Source of the DNA: VFMC01 sp050248155
Lineage (GTDB): Bacteria; Actinomycetota; Acidimicrobiia; Acidimicrobiales; Ilumatobacteraceae
Assembly (NCBI GenBank): GCA_050248155.1
Contig: JBFWSW010000015.1
Span: 21,001 to 85,000, forward strand
Reading direction: 5' to 3'
DNA: 64,000 bases
Shown: positions 25,735 to 33,717 of the stretch, in pieces
How the letters are laid out: each line of letters opens with the position of its first letter
Position numbering within the stretch: the stretch's first letter is position 1
Notes under the pieces: generated by a model
Databases searched by the model: none
What the model saw: the letters and a program-made list of their open reading frames with translations, nothing else
Told to the model about the DNA's origin: nothing
Position numbers and translations under genes: made by a program

Positions 25735-27093
25735 GTGACCGACGACGAGCTCCTTGCCGACGCCAGCTTCCGGGCCCTCCGATATGCCGCCGCGATCGAC
25801 AATCGTGCGGTGTCGCCCACCCCTGCAGCGCGGGCGGCGCTGGCACGGTTCGACGAGCCGTTGCCGGGACGTGGCCGTGACGCGCAGGACACGCTCGCCC
25901 TCCTCGACGACATCGGCAGCCCGGCCACCATGGCGAGCACCGGCCGGCGCTACTTCGGCTTCGTCAACGGCGCGACGCTCCCGATCGCCCTCGGCGCGTC
26001 ATGGCTCGCCGATGCGTGGGATCAGAACACCGCACTCCCCGTCATGTCGCCGGTCGCGTCGACGCTGTACGAGGTGGCCAGCCGTTGGCTCGTCGACCTG
26101 CTCCACCTGCCGGAGGGCACGGGGGTCGCGTTCGTCACCGGCGCGACGGTGGCCAACGCCACGGCGCTCGCGGCCGCCCGAGACGCCCTACTCGATGGGC
26201 TCGGCTGGGACGTCCAGGCCAACGGTCTGTTCGGTGCACCGCCGCTCCAGGTCGTCGTCGGCGAGCGTGCACACTCGACGCTGAAGAAGTCGCTGGGGCT
26301 CGTCGGGCTCGGACGCGAGCGGGTGCACGTCGTCCCGGCAGACGATCAGGGCCGCCTGCGCGCCGACCTCCTTCCCGACCTCGAAGGACCGGTGCTGGTC
26401 TGCGCTCAGGCCGGCGAGGTGAACACAGGCGCGTTCGACCCGTTCGAGCCGATCGCCGACTGGCTCGAGCAACGTGGCGGCTGGCTCCACGTCGATGGCG
26501 CGTTCGGTCTGTGGGCCATGGCCGAGCCCAGCCGAGCACGCCTGGTACACGGGCTCGATCGCGCCAACTCCTGGGCCACCGACGGGCACAAGTGGCTCAA
26601 CGTCACCTACGACTGCGGCATCGCCTTCGTCCGAGATCCGTCCACCCTGCGTCGCACGTTCGCTGCGACGGCGGGATACCTGCCGCCCGACTCCGGGTTC
26701 GAGGCGATGCACCACACGCCGCAGTCGTCGCAGCGGGCACGACAGGTGGAGGTGTGGGCTGCGCTGCGCACGCTCGGGCGCGATGGCGTCGCGGCGATGG
26801 TGAAGCGTGCGTGCGATGCCGCGACGCACATGGCCGGCCGGCTGGCCGGGAACGGGTTCACCCTCCTCAACGACGTGGTGATCAACCAGGTGCTCGTTCG
26901 GCTCGACGACGGGCCGACCACGGAGGCGCTCATCGCGGAGATCCAGCGCGACGGACGCATCTGGTGCGGTCCGACGATGTGGGACGGCGAGACCGCGATG
27001 CGCATCAGCGTCTCGTCGTGGAAGACCGACACCGACGACGCGGACGCCGCTGCCCACATCATCATCGAGTGCGCTGGCAGACTGCGCAGGTGA
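25735..27093 (+). CDS. PLP-dependent group II amino-acid decarboxylase
   Basis: A 452-aa fold-type I PLP enzyme of the aromatic-L-amino-acid/glutamate/aspartate decarboxylase family. The cofactor lysine is K286 in WATDGHKWLNVTYD. The Asp in WLHVDGAFGLWA contacts the pyridine nitrogen, and VTGATVANATALAAARDALL binds the cofactor phosphate. The substrate is not predictable. The GTG at 25735 lies 62 nt after tRNA-Pro. The stop overlaps the corA-like start by 4 nt (GTGA), so the two genes are translationally coupled. No antiporter is adjacent, so acid resistance is not suggested. Confidence 0.85.
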   Translation: MTDDELLADASFRALRYAAAIDNRAVSPTPAARAALARFDEPLPGRGRDAQDTLALLDDIGSPATMASTGRRYFGFVNGATLPIALGASWLADAWDQNTALPVMSPVASTLYEVASRWLVDLLHLPEGTGVAFVTGATVANATALAAARDALLDGLGWDVQANGLFGAPPLQVVVGERAHSTLKKSLGLVGLGRERVHVVPADDQGRLRADLLPDLEGPVLVCAQAGEVNTGAFDPFEPIADWLEQRGGWLHVDGAFGLWAMAEPSRARLVHGLDRANSWATDGHKWLNVTYDCGIAFVRDPSTLRRTFAATAGYLPPDSGFEAMHHTPQSSQRARQVEVWAALRTLGRDGVAAMVKRACDAATHMAGRLAGNGFTLLNDVVINQVLVRLDDGPTTEALIAEIQRDGRIWCGPTMWDGETAMRISVSSWKTDTDDADAAAHIIIECAGRLRR

Positions 27094-28067
27094 GCGCTCC
27101 CCACACGCGCGTCTACAGCAACGGAGTGCTCGAGGCCGAGGGGTTCCCGGTCTCCGACGTGTCCGAGCACCTGTCGCGAGCCGACACCGTGGTCTGGGTC
27201 GACCTCTGCGGACCGTCGAAGGAGCAGCTGCACGAGCTGGCCAGCGAGCTCGGCCTGCACGAGCTCGCGGTCGAGGACGCGCTCAGCCCGCACCAACGAC
27301 CGAAGGTCGATCACTACGAGTCGCACCTCTTCCTCTCGGCGCACGCAGTGCGTGTCGATCCCGAGTCGACCGAGCTGCACAAGACCGAGATCGACGCGTT
27401 CATCAACGAGCGCTGGCTGATCACGGTCCGCAAGAACGACGGGTTCTCGATCGACGCGGTGACGGCGCGCTGGGACCGCATGCGCGACCTCGGCAAGTTC
27501 GGTGTGGGGTTCCTGCTCTACGGACTGCTCGACGTCGTGGTCGACGAGTACTTCGAAGCGATCCAGGTCTTCGACGACTTCTACGACGACGTCACCGAGG
27601 GCATCTTCTCCGAGCAGCCGCTCAACCCGACCGAGCAGCGTGCCTGGTTCGACATGCGCCGCGCACTGGTGGGCTTCCACCGGCTCGTCGTGCCGATGCG
27701 CGAGGCGGTCAGCTCGCTCATGCGGCGCGAGCAGTCGGTCGTCGCCGAGGGTCTGTACCCCTACTTCCAGGACGTGTACGACCACATCCTGCGAGTCAGC
27801 GAATCGACCGACGCGCTGCGCGACCTCGTCGGCACGATCGTCGAGACGAACCTCAGCCTGCGCGACTACCGCCAGAACCAGGTGATGAAGAAGGTCACGA
27901 GCTGGGCCGCGATCATCGCGGTGCCGACGCTCGTCACGGGCTTCTACGGGATGAACGTACCGTATCCGGGCTCGGGCGACACGTGGGGTGTCGTCGCTGC
28001 GACGGCGCTCGTGGTCGTGCTGTCGACGGCGCTCTACGCGATCTTCCGCAAGCGCGACTGGCTCTGA
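27090..28067 (+). CDS. corA: CorA-family divalent metal (Mg/Co) transporter
   Basis: Pentameric channel for Mg2+ and related cations. The 325-aa product has a large N-terminal cytoplasmic domain with a long helix (about 180-260) and two C-terminal membrane helices. The first ends in the selectivity signature YGMN (in GFYGMNVPYPG). A basic RKRDWL tail follows the second helix. It starts at GTG 27090, overlapping the decarboxylase stop, and converges with the SPFH gene 4 nt away. The family call is firm; the exact ion is inferred. Confidence 0.93.
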   Translation: MSAPHTRVYSNGVLEAEGFPVSDVSEHLSRADTVVWVDLCGPSKEQLHELASELGLHELAVEDALSPHQRPKVDHYESHLFLSAHAVRVDPESTELHKTEIDAFINERWLITVRKNDGFSIDAVTARWDRMRDLGKFGVGFLLYGLLDVVVDEYFEAIQVFDDFYDDVTEGIFSEQPLNPTEQRAWFDMRRALVGFHRLVVPMREAVSSLMRREQSVVAEGLYPYFQDVYDHILRVSESTDALRDLVGTIVETNLSLRDYRQNQVMKKVTSWAAIIAVPTLVTGFYGMNVPYPGSGDTWGVVAATALVVVLSTALYAIFRKRDWL

Positions 28068-28071
28068 GCGA

Positions 28072-29022
28072 TCAACCGCCGGGTGGGGGCGGCGGCAACG
28101 TGCGCAGCTGCTGCATCGCGAGGAGGTCTTGGAGCTGCTTCTCCATGCCTTGCGGCGATCCGTCGAGGAACAGCACGTTGCCCTTCCCGTTCTCGGCCAT
28201 GTGCCGGAGCGACTCCGTCCAGATGGAGAACAGGATGAGCGACGAATCGACGTTGGCCGCCTCCATCTCACGTGCAGCCTGCGTGAGCCCTCGCCCGACC
28301 TCTTCACGGAACAGGGCGACGCCTTGACCACGGAGCTGTGCTGCCGTGCGCTCGGCTTCGGCGGCGATCCGGATGGCAGTGCCCTCGGCCTCGGCTTCCT
28401 TGGTGCGCCGGATGAGGAGGGCATCACCCTCGTTGGTCGCCGCAGCCTTGAGGTTGTTCGAGGCCACGACCTGAGCCATCGAGGTGGTGATCGCCGCGTC
28501 GAAGGTGATGTCGTTCAGCTGCAGATCGATGAGGTGGTAGCCCCAGGTCTCGACCGTGACGTCGAGGTTCTGCTTCACCTCGCTGACGATCTCGCCGCGC
28601 AGCCCGAGGATCTCGGCCTGGCGCATGGTCGCGACGAAGCCGCGGGTGCTGCCCTCGACGCTGCGCACGAGCGCGGTCAGGAAGTCCTTCTCGCTGACGA
28701 ACTTGAACGCGACGTTCTTGATCGTCTCCTCGGACTCGTTGATGACCGAGTACACCATCATCGCAGTGAAGTAGACGTTCGCCTGATCCTGGGTGATCGC
28801 CTGGAACTGCAATTCGACCGCACGGTTCTGCGTGCTGATGCGCCGGAAGATCTTCTCGACGAACGGCACGAGCACGTTCAAGCCGGGACGCCGCACAGCC
28901 TTGTACTTGCCGAAGACGGTCGTCACCGCCACCGTTCCCTGGGCCACGGTCTTCACCGACATCAAGACGAGGATGAGGGCGACCGCGGCGACGACGATGA
29001 CGAGGATGGCGCCGGTGCTCAT
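28072..29022 (-). CDS. SPFH/Band 7 domain protein
   Basis: A 316-aa stomatin/prohibitin-like membrane protein. The N-terminal helix (about 5-23, ILVIVVAAVALILVLMSV) anchors it, the SPFH domain follows (TVFGKYKAVRRPGLNVLVPFVEKIFRRISTQ), then a long Ala/Glu-rich coiled coil (about 200-260, KEAEAEGTAIRIAAEAERTAAQLRG) and a Pro/Gly tail. Such proteins form large rings in membrane microdomains and often modulate proteases or transporters. A partner such as an NfeD protease is not adjacent. The ATG at 29022 lacks a strong ribosome-binding site. Confidence 0.88.
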   Translation of the reverse strand: MSTGAILVIVVAAVALILVLMSVKTVAQGTVAVTTVFGKYKAVRRPGLNVLVPFVEKIFRRISTQNRAVELQFQAITQDQANVYFTAMMVYSVINESEETIKNVAFKFVSEKDFLTALVRSVEGSTRGFVATMRQAEILGLRGEIVSEVKQNLDVTVETWGYHLIDLQLNDITFDAAITTSMAQVVASNNLKAAATNEGDALLIRRTKEAEAEGTAIRIAAEAERTAAQLRGQGVALFREEVGRGLTQAAREMEAANVDSSLILFSIWTESLRHMAENGKGNVLFLDGSPQGMEKQLQDLLAMQQLRTLPPPPPGG

Positions 29023-29155
29023 GGCCAGACTCTAGGAGACTCACCACGCCACGACGTCGCCATCTGCCAGGCGCTGTTGGTACCGCTCCTCGTGCAGCCG
29101 GTGGCCGATCCGGACGACCTCGTCGCGCGAGCCGGGGCACCTGACAGCCTGTCGC

Positions 29156-29965
29156 TCAGCCAGAGGGAGCCACCTGCCCCGGCTCGGCGGCGGCGAGCTC
29201 GCGACGCAGGCCTGCTGCCGTCAAGGCGCCCGCGACTCGAGGTGACATGCGGGCCACCCGCCACAGCAGCCCGGAGCGGCCGGGGACCACCAGGCCTCGG
29301 TCCGTGCGCACCGCATGCACCACGTGCTTCGCGAGGCGCTGCGGCGTCATCGGCTGACCCGCGGCAGCGGTGAGGAACCGGCGAGGCGACACACCGGGGG
29401 TGGCTGCCGGCGAGTCGAGCATCGGCGTCTCGACCGGGCCGGGGCACACGACGGTCACGCCGACCCCGTGTCGCGCGGCCTCGGGCCGAACACTGGCGCC
29501 GAGCCCGACGAGCGCCGCCTTCGACATCCCGTACGCAGCGAGCAGGGGCGTCCCCATGAGCCCGGCGAGCGAGGCCATCAGCACGATCGACCCTCGGCCA
29601 GCGTCCGTGAGGATCGGGTAGGCGCCGCGGAGCGTGTTCACCGAGCCCGTGATGTTGATGTCGACGATGCGCGTCCAGTCGTCGTCGCTCGTGTCCTCGA
29701 CGAGGCCGGCGGCGGCGACACCCGCGTTGGCGACCACGACGTCGAGCCGGCCGTATCGATCGGCGATGCCCTGCAGGGCGGCGCGGGTCGCGGCGAGGTC
29801 GGCGACATCGAGCGAGCGGGTGTCGCCTCGACCCCCGACGTCGGTCCTCACCACCGTCGACCCGGCTCGTTCGAACGCCGCGGCGACCGCACTCCCGATG
29901 CCACCGGCCGCTCCTGTCACCACGACGACGGCTCCCGACAGCTCCACTCCCCTGCCCTTCCGCAC
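29156..29965 (-). CDS. Short-chain dehydrogenase/reductase
   Basis: A 269-aa classical SDR with an NAD(P)-dependent Rossmann fold. It has TGAAGGIG at about 17-24, NAG in VVVANAGVA, the catalytic Ser in VLMASLAGL, and Y-x-x-x-K in AAYGMSKAALVG. Arg/Asp patterns after beta-2 (VRTDVGGRG) favour NAD over NADP, tentatively. The GTG at 29965 has AGGAGG six nt upstream; a second GTG at 29947 is possible. It is divergent from the SDR that heads the respiratory operon, 155 nt away. The substrate is unknown. The 133 nt between its stop and the SPFH gene hold no recognisable gene. Confidence 0.88.
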   Translation of the reverse strand: MRKGRGVELSGAVVVVTGAAGGIGSAVAAAFERAGSTVVRTDVGGRGDTRSLDVADLAATRAALQGIADRYGRLDVVVANAGVAAAGLVEDTSDDDWTRIVDINITGSVNTLRGAYPILTDAGRGSIVLMASLAGLMGTPLLAAYGMSKAALVGLGASVRPEAARHGVGVTVVCPGPVETPMLDSPAATPGVSPRRFLTAAAGQPMTPQRLAKHVVHAVRTDRGLVVPGRSGLLWRVARMSPRVAGALTAAGLRRELAAAEPGQVAPSG

Positions 29966-30120
29966 CGATGCCTCCTGTTCGCAGACTGCTCCTCGTTCGG
30001 CCGGTTCGACACGGTCGGCCTTTCCGGATCACCGGATCGTGCATCCGATGCATCAAGACCCACCCGAACGGGTAGATGCGGCCCGGTCGACGAGTGCGGC
30101 CGAGGGAAGGAGGTGCTCGG

Positions 30121-31146
30121 GTGGAGGAGGAGAGCCGGCGCGGAGCCGGGCCCCGTCGCGTCGCCGTCGTCACGGGAGCGACGGGAGGGGTCGGACGCGC
30201 GACCGCCCGCACGCTCGCGGCGAAGGGGTACGACGTCGCGCTCCTCGGGCGTGGCGAAGCGGGGCTCCGAGGAGCCGCAGACGACGTGCTGGCACGCGGC
30301 GGACAGGCGCTGGCGATCAAAGTCGACGTCGCCGACTGGGATCAGGTGCGCGCGGGGGCGGAGCAGACCGAGGACCGGCTCGGCCCCATCGACGTCTGGA
30401 TCAACAACGCGATGCTCACGGTGTTCGGTCCCGTCTCGACCTTGACGGCCGACGAGATCCGGCGATCGACCGAGGCGACCTACCTCGGCCAGGTCCACGG
30501 CGCCCTCGCTGCGCTCGAGCACATGTCGCCGCGCGACCGGGGCACGATCGTCAGCGTCAGCTCGACGCTCGCGTACCGAAGCATCCCGCTGCAGGCGGCC
30601 TACTGCGGCGGGAAGGCGGCGGCCCGCGGATTCATGGAGTCGCTGCGGACCGAGCTGCTCCACGAGGGCAGCGCGATCCGCGTCACGCAGGTCGTGCTGC
30701 CGGCCGTGAACACGCCCCAGTTCGGGTGGTCCCGCAGCCGGATGCCGCACCAACCCCGGCCCGTGGCGCCGATCTACCACCCCGACGTCATCGCGCGAGC
30801 CATCGTCCGCGCCGCCGAGACGGCACCTCGCCAGCGCGTGATCGGCACCTGGAATCGGATGGTGCTCGCACTGAACAAGTTGGCACCAGGGGTGCTCGAT
30901 CACTTCGCGGCCCTCAGCAGCTGGGAGGGCCAGCAGGTGGAGGGCAGCCCGTCGAGCGTGCGCCCGGGCAACCTCGAGGAGCCGCTCGACGACCAGCCCG
31001 GCGCCGATGCCGGCGCGACCGGCACCTTCACCGACCAGGCGGGCGGCGTGCTCACTCCGGCCTTCCTGCGGTCCTTGCCGCACCTCGCCCAGACCGTCGG
31101 TCGCGGGGCCGTCGCCCGTGCACGAGAGATCGCAGGGCTCCGTTGA
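30121..31146 (+). CDS. Short-chain dehydrogenase/reductase heading the bcc-caa3 operon
   Basis: A 341-aa SDR with TGATGGVG (about 18-25), NNA in VWINNAMLT, SVSSTLAYRS and catalytic Y-x-x-x-K in AAYCGGKAAARG. After about residue 240 it has a 100-aa C-terminal extension not found in simple SDRs, containing NKLAPGVLDHFAAL and an acidic linker. The GTG at 30121 is well supported by AAGGAGG at 30107-30113. Its stop overlaps or nearly touches the qcrC start (TTG 31143 or GTG 31152), so it is translationally coupled to respiratory genes. Why an SDR begins this operon is unclear; the substrate is unknown. Confidence 0.87.
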   Translation: MEEESRRGAGPRRVAVVTGATGGVGRATARTLAAKGYDVALLGRGEAGLRGAADDVLARGGQALAIKVDVADWDQVRAGAEQTEDRLGPIDVWINNAMLTVFGPVSTLTADEIRRSTEATYLGQVHGALAALEHMSPRDRGTIVSVSSTLAYRSIPLQAAYCGGKAAARGFMESLRTELLHEGSAIRVTQVVLPAVNTPQFGWSRSRMPHQPRPVAPIYHPDVIARAIVRAAETAPRQRVIGTWNRMVLALNKLAPGVLDHFAALSSWEGQQVEGSPSSVRPGNLEEPLDDQPGADAGATGTFTDQAGGVLTPAFLRSLPHLAQTVGRGAVARAREIAGLR

Positions 31147-31151
31147 CGGCG

Positions 31152-31883
31152 GTGCTCGTGCGTCGACTGCTGAGCGCAGGACCAGTGCTGGCGCTCGGAG
31201 CGGGGCTCGTCGCCGCGATCGTGCCGCGCTCGGAGGCGCCCGCCGCCCCACCATCGAACGTGCAACAGATCTACCTGCGCGACTGCGCGACGTGCCACGG
31301 AGCCCGTGGAGAGGGAACCGACGATGGCCCGAGCCTCGAGCACTCGGGCCCCGCCCTCGCCGACTACATGTTGACGACCGGCAGGATGCCGCTCGCCCAC
31401 CCCGACGACGAGATGGTGCGGCACGATCCGCGCTACGACGCCGCCACGATCGCCGCCCTCGTCGCGTACGTCGCGTCGCTGCATCCGGACGCCGGCCAGC
31501 CGATTCCCGAGGTGGACGTCGCGTCCGCCAACCTCGCGCGCGGGGGTGAGGACTTCCGCCTCGCCTGCGCGGCGTGCCACCAAGCCGTCGGCCAGGGCGG
31601 CGCACTCCGATACGGCGAGGCGCCCTCGCTCATGCGCTCGACGCCGGTCCAGGTGGTCGAGGCGATGCGCACCGGACCCGGCACGATGCCCGTGTTCGCC
31701 GAGGACGCGTTCAGCGACGACGAGGTCGCCGGTATCGCCGCGTACATCCAGTACCTGCAGGACCCCGAGGACCGCGGCGGTCAGCCACTGTGGCACTTCG
31801 GCCCACTCGCCGAGGGCCTCATCGCCTTCCTGGCCGTCGTGTTCCTCACGGGCGCGCTGGTCGTGATCGGAGAACGCCGATGA
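31152..31883 (+). CDS. qcrC: Diheme cytochrome c subunit of the bcc complex (QcrC-like)
   Basis: A 243-aa membrane-bound cytochrome with an N-terminal signal/anchor, two c-type heme sites C45-A-T-C-H49 and C139-A-A-C-H143, candidate Met ligands (GRMPLAHP, GTMPVF), and a C-terminal membrane helix (about 219-240). This is the actinobacterial QcrC layout, which replaces soluble cytochrome c by passing electrons directly to the oxidase. The GTG at 31152 is chosen; a TTG at 31143 overlapping the SDR stop is an alternative. It overlaps qcrA by 4 nt (ATGA). It is shorter than many QcrC proteins (about 270 aa). Confidence 0.88.
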   Translation: MLVRRLLSAGPVLALGAGLVAAIVPRSEAPAAPPSNVQQIYLRDCATCHGARGEGTDDGPSLEHSGPALADYMLTTGRMPLAHPDDEMVRHDPRYDAATIAALVAYVASLHPDAGQPIPEVDVASANLARGGEDFRLACAACHQAVGQGGALRYGEAPSLMRSTPVQVVEAMRTGPGTMPVFAEDAFSDDEVAGIAAYIQYLQDPEDRGGQPLWHFGPLAEGLIAFLAVVFLTGALVVIGERR

Positions 31884-32722
31884 GCAGCACCACCCAACGG
31901 ACCAACAGCCGTGCGATCACGCTGCTGTTCCTGACAGCCGCGGCCTTCGCAGTCGCGAGCTTCGTCGCCGGCTTCGTGTCGCGGGGCCCGCAATGGCAGG
32001 GTGCGTGCCTCGCTGCAGCGCTCGTCGCCGCCGGCATCGCGCTGGTGCTGTGGGCGAACCACCTCTTGGCAGGTGGACCCTACGAGGAAGCGCGCGAGCG
32101 GCTCTCGCCCCCGGCCGACGAGGTGGCCGCGATGGAAGAGGATCTCGAGCGAGGCGAGGCGTTGACGCGCCGCGTGTGGCTCCGGCGCTCTGCAGTCCTC
32201 GCCGGCGGAGCACTCGTCATCGGCCTGGCCGAGCCCGTCAGAACCCTCGGACCGACACCCGGACGCGCGCCGCTGCGCACCGCGTGGCGAGACGGCGTTC
32301 GCGTCGTGACGACCGACAACGTGCTCGTGCGGGCCGACGACGTCCCGCTGTCGGCGCTGCTGACCGTCTTCCCGCAGGATCATCTCGACGAGGCGGACGG
32401 CCAGGTCGTACTCGTCCGCGTCGACCCGTCGTCGCTCGCCCTCCCCGAGGGCCGGAGCGCATGGGCGCCCGGTGGTCTCGTCGCGTACTCGAAGGTCTGC
32501 ACCCACGCCGGCTGTCCGGTGGGTCTGTACCAGGCCGACATCCAGCAGCTGTTGTGCCCATGCCACCAGTCGAGCTTCGACGTGCTCCGCGGCGCGGTGC
32601 CCGTGAGCGGTCCGGCAGCGTGGCCACTCCCCCAGCTTCCGCTGCGCGTCGACGACGAGGGCGTGCTCGTCGCAGCCGGCGACTTCGACGTCCCGGTCGG
32701 CCCCGGGTGGTGGAAGGCGTGA
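31880..32722 (+). CDS. qcrA: Rieske iron-sulfur protein of the bcc complex
   Basis: A 280-aa Rieske [2Fe-2S] subunit. Three N-terminal membrane helices (about 13-33, 43-62, 105-118), as in actinobacterial QcrA, precede the cluster domain with C207-T-H209-A-G-C212 and C226-P-C228-H229. It accepts electrons from quinol at the QcrB Qo site. The ATG at 31880 overlaps the qcrC stop (ATGA), and its own stop overlaps ctaC (GTGA). qcrB is not adjacent but lies at the operon's end. Confidence 0.95.
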   Translation: MSSTTQRTNSRAITLLFLTAAAFAVASFVAGFVSRGPQWQGACLAAALVAAGIALVLWANHLLAGGPYEEARERLSPPADEVAAMEEDLERGEALTRRVWLRRSAVLAGGALVIGLAEPVRTLGPTPGRAPLRTAWRDGVRVVTTDNVLVRADDVPLSALLTVFPQDHLDEADGQVVLVRVDPSSLALPEGRSAWAPGGLVAYSKVCTHAGCPVGLYQADIQQLLCPCHQSSFDVLRGAVPVSGPAAWPLPQLPLRVDDEGVLVAAGDFDVPVGPGWWKA

Positions 32723-33717
32723 CCGCTCGCCGAGCGCTCGGCCTGGCCGCGGCGGCGTCGGCGCTGACGCTGACCGCGTGCGGCGACTCGCCGTCGATGA
32801 CCACCCCGCGCTCACCCGAAGCGCGCACGATCGCCCAGAACTGGTGGCTGCTCTTCTGGCTCGCCTTCGGCGTCTACATCATCGTCATGGGTCTCGTCGT
32901 CGCAGCGATGCTGCGACGGCGGCGTCTGCCCGAGGGCGAACGCCTCCGGCGGGTCGACAACCGGTTCATCGTGATCGGTGGCCTGATCGTCCCGGTCGTC
33001 ATCCTCGGCATCACCGCCGTCGAGACGGTGCGCGTCGCGAACAAGCTCGCGCCGGCTTCGGCCTCCGCCGATGCACCAGTGCAGATCCGTGTCGAGGGCG
33101 AGCGATGGTGGTGGCGCGTCGACTACCCGGACGAGGGCTTCGCAACGGCCAACGAGATCCATGTCCCCGTCGACCAGCCGGTCGACATCACGCTGGTGTC
33201 GGACAACGTGATCCACAGCCTCTGGATCCCCGAGCTGAACGGCAAGCAGGACATGATCCCCGGTCAAGTGAACCACCTGCGCTTCACCGCCGACACACCG
33301 GGCACCTACCTCGGGCGCTGCGCCGAGTTCTGCGGCATCCAGCACGCGCACATGGAGTTCGTCGTCGTCGTCGACTCGCTGGAGGACTACGAGGCTTGGC
33401 TCGACACGAATCGTGCCGACGCTGCTCCTCCTGCCGGTGACGAGGCACGGCAGGGCAAGGAGATCGTCGAGACGACGTCGTGCGCCGGTTGTCACTCGAT
33501 CCGCGGGACTGCGGCCGACGGCGACTTCGGACCGGACCTCACCCACGTCGGCAGCCGAACGAGGCTCGCCGCGGGAGCGATCGACAACACCCCCGACGGC
33601 ATGGCGCGCTGGCTCGACGAGACCCAGCACCTGAAGGAAGGGGCACTGATGCCGGAGATCGACCTCACCGACGATCAGGTCGCTGCGCTCGTCGCCTACC
33701 TCGAGGGGCTGCGATGA
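32719..33717 (+). CDS. ctaC: Cytochrome c oxidase subunit II with fused cytochrome c (caa3 type)
   Basis: A 332-aa lipoprotein (lipobox TLTAC, Cys 21) with two membrane helices (about 41-64 and 84-105) and a cupredoxin domain carrying the CuA site: H166, C201, E203, C205, H209, M212. A C-terminal cytochrome c domain follows with C255-A-G-C258-H259 and M311 as probable axial ligand. The fused heme makes this a caa3-type oxidase that can accept electrons from QcrC without soluble cytochrome c. The GTG at 32719 overlaps the qcrA stop, and its stop overlaps ctaD by 4 nt. Confidence 0.95.
   Translation: MTARRALGLAAAASALTLTACGDSPSMTTPRSPEARTIAQNWWLLFWLAFGVYIIVMGLVVAAMLRRRRLPEGERLRRVDNRFIVIGGLIVPVVILGITAVETVRVANKLAPASASADAPVQIRVEGERWWWRVDYPDEGFATANEIHVPVDQPVDITLVSDNVIHSLWIPELNGKQDMIPGQVNHLRFTADTPGTYLGRCAEFCGIQHAHMEFVVVVDSLEDYEAWLDTNRADAAPPAGDEARQGKEIVETTSCAGCHSIRGTAADGDFGPDLTHVGSRTRLAAGAIDNTPDGMARWLDETQHLKEGALMPEIDLTDDQVAALVAYLEGLR

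Noticed and set aside
29023..29155. Possible short gene between the SPFH and SDR genes
   Set aside because: The 133 nt hold no frame with a start, ribosome-binding site and coherent sequence.
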